Assembly (NCBI GenBank): GCA_014729735.1
Contig: WJJN01000235.1
Coordinates: 1 to 11,918, forward strand
DNA: 11,918 bases
Reading direction: 5' to 3'
From: Candidatus Zhuqueibacterota bacterium
GTDB taxonomy: Bacteria > Zhuqueibacterota > Zhuqueibacteria > Thermofontimicrobiales > Thiofontviventaceae
Of the stretch, positions 1 through 6,457 are shown piece after piece. Below the pieces are notes generated by a model. That model was not told the origin of the DNA. It searched no databases and worked only from the letters and a program-made list of their open reading frames with translations. A program made the translations under genes and the position numbers. Within the stretch, counting starts at the first letter, position 1. Each line of letters opens with the position of its first letter.

Positions 1-18
1 ATTTTTAATTTTAAATTT

Positions 19-987
19 CTATTTGCCGGTCAAACAATCCTCAATTTCTTCTCCATTCAGCAGCGCCAGCAGATTATCCGCCGCCCTTTTCTGCAATTCG
101 GCACTTGCGGTTTCCGAATACCAGCCGTAATGTCCGGTCGCTATCACCGCAGGATGCATCAGCAATTCCGCGTTCGATTCATCCGGCGGTTCTTTGACAA
201 ACACATCCAGTCCGGCTCGGAGGACGGTTCCGTTGTTCAGCGCCTTCAGCAGCGCCGGCTCATCGAGTACCGGTCCCCGGGCAGTATTGATGATGATCGG
301 CTGCCGCTGCATTTTCGCGAACGCCGCCGCATCGAACAGTCCGGTGGTTTCTTTAGTCAAATTGCAATGCAGGCTGATCACGTCGCTGTGCTGTAATATT
401 GCATCGAGATTCGATTTCTCTGCCCCGAATTCGCGAAACCGCTCATCCGGAATGTAAGGATCACTCGCTAAAATGCGCGTGAACAGTGGCTGGCATTTCC
501 GGCTCAAACAGCCGCCGATTCTACCCAGTCCCACGATTCCGAGTGTTTTGTCATGAAATTCGATCACCGGTTTTCCCGGCGGAGCGGCAAATTTATCATG
601 GATATGCGCTACCCCTGTCGGTAGTAACCGGGCGCACGCATACATCAGTGAAAGTGCGTGATCGGACACGGAATGACTTGCATAGCCCTGTACATTGGCT
701 ATTTTTATATTGCGTCGCTTCGCACCCTCCAAATCGATATTGTCGTGCCCCACCCCGTAGCGTGCTATTGCTTTCAGCGTCGGTATCGAATCATACAAGC
801 TCTCGTTCATCCGGCTGCTGCGAATCAGCAAGCCGACTGCATTACGGCAGAAAGCAATTTTCTGCTCCCGGTCGAACGGATCGCCGCGATAAATTTCGAA
901 TCGGTATCCCGCATTTTCAAATAACTGCCGTTCGTAATCGTATGAATCATAACCGGTATCAAAAACAACGATACGAGGTGCTGACAC
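19..987 (-). CDS. D-2-hydroxyacid dehydrogenase (CtBP/phosphoglycerate dehydrogenase-like)
   Basis: Cytoplasmic NAD(P)-dependent dehydrogenase of the D-isomer 2-hydroxyacid family, 322 residues, normal length. The Rossmann loop GLGRIG is at residues 153-158. The catalytic triad can be placed as Arg237 (in NTARGP), Glu266 (in VKEPP) and His286 (in TGHYGWYSE). The motif GVGHDNID near 78-85 is also typical. The family reduces 2-keto acids to D-2-hydroxyacids or the reverse; the substrate cannot be read from sequence. The start is GTG at 987, supported by GGGAG six bases upstream; the nearest ATG (1000) is out of frame. It is the last gene of the six-gene ketoglycoside operon, 22 bases after the DUF1080 gene. 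It has no signal peptide, so it would act on a metabolite after uptake. A role in processing keto-sugar products is inference only. Confidence 0.9.
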   Translation of the reverse strand: MSAPRIVVFDTGYDSYDYERQLFENAGYRFEIYRGDPFDREQKIAFCRNAVGLLIRSSRMNESLYDSIPTLKAIARYGVGHDNIDLEGAKRRNIKIANVQGYASHSVSDHALSLMYACARLLPTGVAHIHDKFAAPPGKPVIEFHDKTLGIVGLGRIGGCLSRKCQPLFTRILASDPYIPDERFREFGAEKSNLDAILQHSDVISLHCNLTKETTGLFDAAAFAKMQRQPIIINTARGPVLDEPALLKALNNGTVLRAGLDVFVKEPPDESNAELLMHPAVIATGHYGWYSETASAELQKRAADNLLALLNGEEIEDCLTGK

Positions 988-993
988 GTCTAA

Positions 994-998
994 CTCCC
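994..998 (-). promoter_or_regulatory. Ribosome-binding site deciding a GTG start
   Basis: On the minus strand this reads GGGAG, six bases before the GTG at 985-987. It is the main reason for choosing GTG as the start of the 2-hydroxyacid dehydrogenase. Confidence 0.7.
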
Positions 999-1009
999 AT
1001 AATTCTAGA

Positions 1010-1663
1010 CTACTGACCTTTTTCGCTTAAATCTTTGATGCGTATATTTCTCCACATCACCTGCAAACCGGCTTCTTGTTCCCTGTGCACTTGCAGTCCG
1101 ATAAATCCCGAAGCGTCCATAGTATCCTGCAGCGCCGCTGCATGAACACCATTCACCCAGGTATTGATGGAATCACCAATTGCTTTTATCCGGTAATGAT
1201 TCCATTCGCCATTTTTAAAAGCCTTGCGCGCGGCTTCGTTATCTTTCAGATCATAGAGCCAGCCGCGTCTTGCTTCGTCGTAAATCCCGCCGCTATATGC
1301 CCGTTTGGACGGATCGATCTCCACCTGGTAGCCATGCACGCGACCGTCCCTGTAATCGGGATTACTTTTGCTTCGAATCTGGATGCCCGAATTGAGACTG
1401 GTATCGACTTTTACTTCCAGTTCCAGAATGAAATCGCTGTACTCTTTTTCCGTGCACAAAAACGTGTTGGGCGTGTCATGAGCAGTCGTGCCGATAATCA
1501 CTCCCTCTTTTACGGAATAGGTTGCGTCGCCTCCTCGCTTTACCCAACCATCTAATGTTTCGCCTTTTATTAAATATTGCCAGTTTTCATTTTCCTGATT
1601 GCTGCAAAACATAGAGAAAACGATCAGTAGAAATGTCGCAAAAATAACGTACGCCTTTTTCAT
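1010..1663 (-). CDS. DUF1080 (3-keto-disaccharide hydrolase-like) lipoprotein, downstream copy
   Basis: PF06439/DUF1080 protein with a concanavalin-like beta-sandwich fold, about 217 residues. Family marks are NSGIQIRS, GYQVEID, GWLYDL, EWNHYRIKAIGD, TWVNGV and a C-terminal WRNIRIK. Characterised members cleave 3-keto-glycosides made by a partner oxidoreductase, either by elimination or by hydrolysis. The N-terminus is a signal peptide (MKK, then a hydrophobic run ending in MFCSN); the Cys at residue 20 suggests a lipoprotein, though the lipobox is poor. The start at 1663 is preferred over an in-frame ATG at 1717 because it gives a proper signal peptide and has GGAGCGGAG just upstream; the longer form would overlap the preceding gene. 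It is shorter than, and diverged from, the other DUF1080 protein in this operon (4144-4896), so the two probably have different substrates or steps. Confidence 0.88.
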   Translation of the reverse strand: MKKAYVIFATFLLIVFSMFCSNQENENWQYLIKGETLDGWVKRGGDATYSVKEGVIIGTTAHDTPNTFLCTEKEYSDFILELEVKVDTSLNSGIQIRSKSNPDYRDGRVHGYQVEIDPSKRAYSGGIYDEARRGWLYDLKDNEAARKAFKNGEWNHYRIKAIGDSINTWVNGVHAAALQDTMDASGFIGLQVHREQEAGLQVMWRNIRIKDLSEKGQ

Positions 1664-1666
1664 AAA

Positions 1667-1675
1667 CTCCGCTCC
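1667..1675 (-). promoter_or_regulatory. Ribosome-binding site fixing the DUF1080 start
   Basis: The minus strand reads GGAGCGGAG ending three bases before the ATG at 1663. It favours the signal-peptide start over the longer in-frame start at 1717. Confidence 0.6.
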
Positions 1676-1685
1676 ATTTGTTGAT

Positions 1686-1925
1686 TCAGTTACCTTTTTT
1701 GGAAAGCCGCTTTGCACCTACCGCAATTAATCGAATACACAGAACAAGTATGTAAAAAACGATTGCCAATGCTAATGTAACATGTAGTTGAGTTAACATT
1801 TCGATCCATTTTGTTTGATATGAGATAATCGCATAAATATTCAATGTAATCGCGGCTGCCAGACAGCCGAGAATGTATTTCAGTTCCAGCTCTATTTGAC
1901 TGCCTTTTATCATCAGATCTTTCAT
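1686..1925 (-). CDS. Small two-helix membrane protein of unknown function
   Basis: A 79-residue protein not recognised as a named family. It has two predicted membrane helices, about residues 16-36 and 46-69, joined by a short loop, and a basic C-terminal tail (AKRLSKKGN), which suggests the tail faces the cytoplasm. It has no Cys pair, His pair or other obvious haem or metal site, and no Ser/Thr-Gly-Ala-Thr flavinylation motif. Its ATG overlaps the TGA of the Gfo/Idh oxidoreductase as ATGA (1922-1925), so the two are probably translationally coupled and made in similar amounts. Position between the oxidoreductase and a DUF1080 gene suggests it anchors, or passes electrons from, the oxidoreductase. 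That role is inference; it could also be a transporter accessory or a non-functional helper. Confidence 0.8.
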   Translation of the reverse strand: MKDLMIKGSQIELELKYILGCLAAAITLNIYAIISYQTKWIEMLTQLHVTLALAIVFYILVLCIRLIAVGAKRLSKKGN

Positions 1926-3175
1926 ATATTCAAATCCTCACTCCAGTGAACAATTTTTCGTTCTTGCATTGATTCATTTGCCACCAGCACAGCCACGCTG
2001 GCATAATACGCTTGCTCGACAATTCCTTCGATTTGTGATTGATTCCGGATCGAGTTGACAAATGCTTCCATTTCCAGCAGCGTGGAATCCGGGATATGGC
2101 GTTTATTGATCAGATAATTTCCTTCGTATTCCAGCGCAGTTTCCGGCACCCAACTGGCGCCACCGATGGGGATTGTATCGAAGACACTATTTTCAATATT
2201 GTTGATGAGCTGCAAAATGCCCGGAGCGGGCGGAGGATTTTCGGAATAAATTTTTCCGTGCTCCAGCTCAAGGGTTCCCTTCGGACCCATGATTTGCTCT
2301 TCCAATCCATAGAATCTGTTGCTGGTCACTGAATCGTAAATGCATTGCACGTCGCCGGGGTAACTAAAAATAGTGCTTACATTATCGAACACCTCTCTGC
2401 CATCGTTCCAGTAATTAATGCTGCCAACGCCGGTCACTGTTAAGGGATGACTTTCCAGCAGCCAGTTCGCCACCTGGATCTGGTGCGCGCCCAGTTCTGT
2501 CATCAATCCACCGGAGTATTCCCGGTATAGGCGCCAGTTGATTTTGCGTTCCAGTTCGGGGCGCGGCAAGGGTCGGCGCCAGTCATTATTACGGTGCCAG
2601 TACGCCCTGATCATGGTGATCGGTCCGATGTCTCCCCGTTTCACCCGTTCCACGGCGTCGATATATCGCAGATCGAACAGGCGCTGGAAACCGATTTGCA
2701 GATTCTTTCCGCTCTCCCGGTGCACATGCACCATTTTCTTGCAATCTTCGTACGTCAATGCCATGCTCTTTTCGCAAAACACGTGCTTACCAGACTGTAA
2801 CGCATCTACAGTCATTTGCGCGTGCAAATGAAGCGGTGTCGCGATAATTACACCGTCCAGATGATCCAGCTCCAACAGCCGCCGGTAATCACCTGTCTGC
2901 CAGGCTTTGCCCGACGTGATTCGTTTGCCTTCATATAAATTCGGGGGATAATTATCACAGATCGCGGTGATTTCGCAATTGGGAATCTGCTGTAAATGCA
3001 GCATCAGTACTCGCCCTCTGGAACCGGTTCCGATAATACCAAGACGCACCCGGTCAGACGGATTCTGCGCTGAGGATTCGCCTGTGCCGATAAGCGAAAT
3101 CCATGGCAGTGATGCAGCAAATGCCGAAAAGCCTGCTATAAATTCCCGTCTCGTTATGTTGCTCTTATTTTTCAT
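1922..3175 (-). CDS. Tat-exported Gfo/Idh/MocA family oxidoreductase
   Basis: NAD(P)-dependent sugar oxidoreductase, 417 residues. The N-terminus is a Tat signal: TRREFIAG at about 8-15, a hydrophobic stretch and a likely cleavage site near SSAQ (34-37). The dinucleotide fold follows, with GTGSRG at 49-54. The catalytic-region motif EKSMALT (135-141) replaces the common EKP form. A C-terminal substrate domain carries WHRNNDWR, SGG (221-223) and His231. Tat export implies folding with tightly bound cofactor before transport, as in glucose-fructose oxidoreductase. Flanking DUF1080 genes on both sides suggest it oxidises a glycoside at C3 to the keto form that those proteins cleave. It follows apbE by 26 bases and overlaps the next gene by four. 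How the bound cofactor is re-oxidised in the periplasm is not evident. Substrate unknown. Confidence 0.92.
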   Translation of the reverse strand: MKNKSNITRREFIAGFSAFAASLPWISLIGTGESSAQNPSDRVRLGIIGTGSRGRVLMLHLQQIPNCEITAICDNYPPNLYEGKRITSGKAWQTGDYRRLLELDHLDGVIIATPLHLHAQMTVDALQSGKHVFCEKSMALTYEDCKKMVHVHRESGKNLQIGFQRLFDLRYIDAVERVKRGDIGPITMIRAYWHRNNDWRRPLPRPELERKINWRLYREYSGGLMTELGAHQIQVANWLLESHPLTVTGVGSINYWNDGREVFDNVSTIFSYPGDVQCIYDSVTSNRFYGLEEQIMGPKGTLELEHGKIYSENPPPAPGILQLINNIENSVFDTIPIGGASWVPETALEYEGNYLINKRHIPDSTLLEMEAFVNSIRNQSQIEGIVEQAYYASVAVLVANESMQERKIVHWSEDLNI

Positions 3176-3201
3176 GTTTTGGTCACATCATCGCTTTATT
3201 T

Positions 3202-4131
3202 TTATTGAAAAATTGAAATCCCGGCTTTCTTATCCTGCCCGTACCTTATCTCGATTGCATGGCACTCCGGGAACTGCTGAAGAATGCGTCTGGCATTGTC
3301 GATGTCCGAAGTCATCAATGCGGTCGAAAGCGCCTCCGCTTCCACGGCAGAAGATGACGTCACCGAGATTGTTTTCTGATCCCTTACCATATGTCCGGTG
3401 CACGGATCGATAATATGAAATCGCTGTTCAATCTCGTTTGATCCTTGCAAAGATCGCATGCCGGACGTGGATAGCGACATGTCTTTCAATTCAAATGTAT
3501 GAATGCTAACCCCTGGCTGATAAACGTGCTGAATCCCTACACGCCAGCTTTCCCCACAGGGGTGGTTTCCTTTAACCATGATCGAGCTTTCACCGAAACT
3601 GATGAATGCATTTTGCACGTCATATTGTGACAGCAATTCATCCACTTTTTCCAGTGCGACTCCTTTGCCGATGCCACCCAGATCAATTTTCACCCCGGGA
3701 TGATCGAACGCAATGCTTGATTTGTGCTCATTCAACAGAATATGTCTGTAACCGGATTTTTCGAGAGCATAGTCGATTTCCCGCTGTTCAGGATTCTTCC
3801 TTATTTCATTTTGTTGATCGCTCTGCCACAATTCCAGTAAAGGCAGAATGCTGATATCGAAACGTCCATCTGTTTTTTCGCTGAATTCCAGACACTTTTC
3901 TATCAGATCGAACAGCTCATCATCGATAAGAATTTCCTGATCCGAAGCATTTTCATTAATATAGGAGACGTCGCTCACCGGCATGAAATGGCTTAATTTA
4001 TTCTCCAGCCGGACGATTTCATCATAAATTTTGCTATACAAATAATCTGCGGTGGAATTTTTGATCCCGGGCAGCACGACGTCACACCGCGTTCCCATTG
4101 CCCAGAAATTGTTGAAATAAACATCTCCCAT
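3202..4131 (-). CDS. apbE: ApbE-like FAD:protein FMN transferase, leaderless and divergent
   Basis: ApbE family, 309 residues. The enzyme splits FAD and attaches FMN to Thr or Ser of target proteins. Visible motifs are MGTRCDVVL at the N-terminus, TDGRFDIS (88-95), DLGGIGKG (150-157), LSTSG (220-224) and IDPCTGHMV (241-249). Three features are unusual. There is no signal peptide or lipobox, although most Gram-negative ApbE proteins are exported; an in-frame TAG five codons upstream, with no start codon between, rules out a longer form. The conserved Asp of the metal-binding D-x3-T near the C-terminus is Glu266 (Thr270 retained). The usual GG before the central strand is GE (FGESS, 179-183). 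No clear Shine-Dalgarno is seen. It lies 12 bases after a DUF1080 gene and 26 before the Gfo/Idh gene. It may flavinylate a partner in the pathway, or have altered activity. Confidence 0.85.
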   Translation of the reverse strand: MGDVYFNNFWAMGTRCDVVLPGIKNSTADYLYSKIYDEIVRLENKLSHFMPVSDVSYINENASDQEILIDDELFDLIEKCLEFSEKTDGRFDISILPLLELWQSDQQNEIRKNPEQREIDYALEKSGYRHILLNEHKSSIAFDHPGVKIDLGGIGKGVALEKVDELLSQYDVQNAFISFGESSIMVKGNHPCGESWRVGIQHVYQPGVSIHTFELKDMSLSTSGMRSLQGSNEIEQRFHIIDPCTGHMVRDQKTISVTSSSAVEAEALSTALMTSDIDNARRILQQFPECHAIEIRYGQDKKAGISIFQ

Positions 4132-4143
4132 TCTATGTTGACA

Positions 4144-4896
4144 CTATAATTCCCTTATTTTGATATTGCGAAAATACACCACATCCCCGTGATCCTGCAA
4201 CAGAATGTGTCCCTTATCCCACATTCCGAAATTATCATATTTTGCGTATTTACTTTTTTGAATCAGTGCACGGTACATCTGTGTGCTGCGGCGGTATTCC
4301 ACGACTTTTTTACCGTTCAGCCAGTGCTGCACGTGATCGCCCTCAACAATAATGCGGGCATGATTCCATTCTCCGATGGGATTTACAGTTTTATTGTCTG
4401 CGGGGATCAAATCATAAAGTGATGCCAGTGTGCGATTGCCGCCGATCCCATTCGCCGCGTCCGGATGGTTCTCATCATCGAGGAGCTGATATTCCAGCCC
4501 GACCACGTCATGACCGGGAATTTCCTTGACAAAATACTTGATACCGCTGTTTGCACCACTGGTCAGCTTGAATTCAAGGTACAACTCGAAATCAGAAAAT
4601 TCCTGTTCTGTGATGATATCTCCTCCGCCGGTTCCAAGCACGGTAAGCGCGCCATTCTGGATCTGCCAACCGCTATCCGGGAACGATTTCCTGTTCGGAC
4701 TTTTCCATCCATTAAAAGACATACCATCGAACAGCAATTTCCAGCCAGCGTCTTTTTCAGCATCAGTTAATGTATTGGATTGAAGTGAAGGGGCTCCAAT
4801 TTCAGAAGTTGCCCGGAAACTGCATGATGCGAACATGAATGATAATACAATGAAGAATACTAACAAACCAAAAATATTACATTTTCTTTGCACCAT
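4144..4896 (-). CDS. DUF1080 (3-keto-disaccharide hydrolase-like) lipoprotein, upstream copy
   Basis: First gene of the ketoglycoside operon, 250 residues. The N-terminal hydrophobic segment ends in MFASC, a good lipobox with Cys25, so it is a predicted lipoprotein of the periplasm or outer membrane. The DUF1080 domain covers about 50-250: LLFDGMSFNGWK, GDIITEQEFSDFEL, ANSGIKYFV, GLEYQLLDDENH, SLYDL, EWNHARIIVEGD, HWLNGKKVVEY and C-terminal YFRNIKIREL. Family members act on 3-keto-glucosides, releasing the aglycone or second sugar. This copy is the classic form; the second copy (1010-1663) is shorter. The ATG has AAGGGAT a few bases upstream, and a candidate promoter lies at 4942-4970. The next gene starts 12 bases downstream. 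Catalytic residues were not assigned, as they are not confidently known to me from sequence. Confidence 0.9.
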   Translation of the reverse strand: MVQRKCNIFGLLVFFIVLSFMFASCSFRATSEIGAPSLQSNTLTDAEKDAGWKLLFDGMSFNGWKSPNRKSFPDSGWQIQNGALTVLGTGGGDIITEQEFSDFELYLEFKLTSGANSGIKYFVKEIPGHDVVGLEYQLLDDENHPDAANGIGGNRTLASLYDLIPADNKTVNPIGEWNHARIIVEGDHVQHWLNGKKVVEYRRSTQMYRALIQKSKYAKYDNFGMWDKGHILLQDHGDVVYFRNIKIREL

Positions 4897-4941
4897 TACT
4901 ATCCCTTAAATCTGGAATTACGAAGTAAAAGCTAAACAGCT

Positions 4942-4970
4942 AAGATATGAAGGATTTTTATTAATTGCAA
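4942..4970 (-). promoter_or_regulatory. Candidate sigma70-type promoter of the ketoglycoside operon
   Basis: In the 109-base gap between the DUF4956 gene and the first DUF1080 gene, the minus strand has TTGCAA (4970-4965), a 17-base spacer and TATCTT (4947-4942). Transcription would begin about 40 bases before the ATG. Spacing is ideal and both hexamers are fair matches, but the region is AT-rich, so chance matches are possible. No hairpin terminator for the upstream gene is visible here, so read-through from the VTC-DUF4956 genes is possible. Confidence 0.45.
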
Positions 4971-5005
4971 CTTTTTTTTGCTCAATTTTGGAATTAGCAT
5001 TGAAT

Positions 5006-5695
5006 TCAGGATTGTGGAATCTCATCACCAAGAACGAGCGATACTCTTTCGATTCCTTCCAGACTGCTCAATTCTCGCATGAATGCTCTGGACTGTTCAT
5101 TTCTTTTTAAAACGACAGAAAAAGACATTTCCAGGAACTGTCCAAGCCGGACCGACCTTACATTAAGCATATTGAAATTGGAGAGATATTTTCGAAAGAC
5201 TTCCAGATAGGTTGGGTCTTCATCATCTTCCGGGATCATCCAGAAACTCAGCATAAATTCCTTATTGCGGATCGTACCGTAATTTGTGAAGTACAGCGCC
5301 AGAATAATAATGCCGATAATCACACTGCCAACAATGCCAATCAAATGATTTCCAGAGCCGGAAGCCATGCCTACTGCGAGCGCGAAGAAAACAAAGGCGA
5401 TATCTCGTGTATCTTTCAAAACCGTTCGGAAACGGATAATCGACATCGCGCCGACAAGTCCGAACGCCCGCGCCAGATTATTGCCAATCACCATAATAAC
5501 GATGGCAGTCACCATCGTAATAATAACAAGCGTATTTACGTAAGAGCTGGAGTATGAAAAGCCCTGAAATGTCTTTCTGTAGAGAATTGAGATGAACAAG
5601 CCGAGGATAAATGCCACAACCATATTGATCACGACATCGAACATCAGAAAAGTGGGAGTATTTGTAAAAAGCGTATCGAAAACGCTCGGTTGCAT
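5006..5695 (-). CDS. DUF4956 membrane protein, partner of the VTC polymerase
   Basis: A 229-residue inner membrane protein of the DUF4956 family. It has about four membrane helices, near residues 17-38, 52-71, 98-112 and 117-137, followed by a soluble C-terminal domain of about 90 residues. The family signature ARAFGLVGAMSIIRFRT (75-91) sits in the loop before helix three. DUF4956 genes are commonly found next to bacterial VTC-domain polyphosphate polymerase genes, and that is the case here: the gap is 10 bases and the likely ribosome-binding site AAAGG overlaps the stop codon of the polymerase gene. A reasonable role is the membrane channel or anchor for the polymerase product, or a regulatory partner, but the molecular function of the family is not established. 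It is the last gene of its block. Confidence 0.9.
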   Translation of the reverse strand: MQPSVFDTLFTNTPTFLMFDVVINMVVAFILGLFISILYRKTFQGFSYSSSYVNTLVIITMVTAIVIMVIGNNLARAFGLVGAMSIIRFRTVLKDTRDIAFVFFALAVGMASGSGNHLIGIVGSVIIGIIILALYFTNYGTIRNKEFMLSFWMIPEDDEDPTYLEVFRKYLSNFNMLNVRSVRLGQFLEMSFSVVLKRNEQSRAFMRELSSLEGIERVSLVLGDEIPQS

Positions 5696-5705
5696 AATGG
5701 ACCTT

Positions 5706-6440
5706 TTAGTTTAATTCATCGCGGCAGGCATCAATTCCTTCGCAGTACTTGGAAAACGGCACCTGCTTCAAACTCAGCTCAACGATCATTGTGCGCATCC
5801 ATTTAGGCATAAAATTATTGAACTTCAATTCAAGGATAGAAAAATCATTTGCTACGAACGTGAGATCATCACCATCAAACAAATCATTCAGATCCGGATT
5901 GTATCTGCTACGAATATTTTTATCGATAGTAACCCGGTTCCCAGGATCGCGCTTACCCACATACGGCTCTCTTTCGTAAACGACCAACAACTTTGCAGAC
6001 AAATTTTTCTTAATCATATTGTATACAAATTTTCCGGAAACGAGCCGGTTATTGTGCGAGCCGTTCGTCGCTTCTCCATCGGTCGTATCCAGCATACCGA
6101 TTATTTTTTCAATTTCTTCGGAAGGAAGCTTTGCTCTTTCTTTGACCACACAATTCGAATATTTCCGTTTTATTTCCAGAAATGCATATCCCTTATCCTG
6201 GTTGTAACCCCGAATCCGGAGCTTCTTTCTGACTTTCAGTCCATCGATTTTTTCCCAATAAAAATCAAGACTTCGGGTGTCGAAATAGATGCTTCGTACC
6301 GTATATTCTACTTGCTCCTTATTCGGCACATGAGGATCGGCATCTGCGTATTCTTTCAGATAGCTTCTGATTTCAGGTATTTTCTGGTTCGGAATGCGAT
6401 ATTTGATCTCATACCGCTTGTCGTCTTTGACCTTTTTCAT
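5706..6440 (-). CDS. VTC-domain polyphosphate polymerase
   Basis: A 244-residue stand-alone VTC domain, the fold of the yeast vacuolar polyphosphate polymerase Vtc4, which polymerises the gamma-phosphate of ATP inside a basic tunnel. Visible family elements are RYEIKYRI (9-16), RSIYFDT (49-55), KLRIRGY (73-79), FLEIKRK (87-93), VVYEREPY (153-160), NRVTIDKN (168-175), LELKF (203-207) and FSKYCEG (229-235). The acidic and basic tunnel residues (Glu89, Lys91, Arg157, Arg169, Asp173, Glu204, Lys206, Lys231) are all present, so the enzyme should be active. ATG at 6440 is chosen over one at 6515: it has GGAG eight bases upstream, begins right before the domain and avoids a 58-base overlap with the preceding gene. 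There is no SPX or membrane segment; attachment to the membrane would depend on the adjacent DUF4956 protein. Confidence 0.9.
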   Translation of the reverse strand: MKKVKDDKRYEIKYRIPNQKIPEIRSYLKEYADADPHVPNKEQVEYTVRSIYFDTRSLDFYWEKIDGLKVRKKLRIRGYNQDKGYAFLEIKRKYSNCVVKERAKLPSEEIEKIIGMLDTTDGEATNGSHNNRLVSGKFVYNMIKKNLSAKLLVVYEREPYVGKRDPGNRVTIDKNIRSRYNPDLNDLFDGDDLTFVANDFSILELKFNNFMPKWMRTMIVELSLKQVPFSKYCEGIDACRDELN

Positions 6441-6448
6441 GAAAATAG

Positions 6449-6452
6449 CTCC
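6449..6452 (-). promoter_or_regulatory. Ribosome-binding site of the VTC polymerase gene
   Basis: GGAG on the minus strand, eight bases before the ATG at 6440 and inside the 17-base gap after the HlyD stop codon. It supports the shorter start. Confidence 0.6.
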
Positions 6453-6457
6453 GCCTA

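Noticed and set aside
486..1555. Long plus-strand open frames (up to 176 codons) across the dehydrogenase and DUF1080 genes
   Set aside because: They lie opposite well-supported minus-strand genes, have no recognisable domains and are rich in Arg, Ser and Cys as expected of antisense frames.
4913..4996. Eight-base direct repeats TGGAATTA at 4913-4920 and 4989-4996
   Set aside because: Too short and in an AT-rich gap; no insertion or attachment site structure around them.
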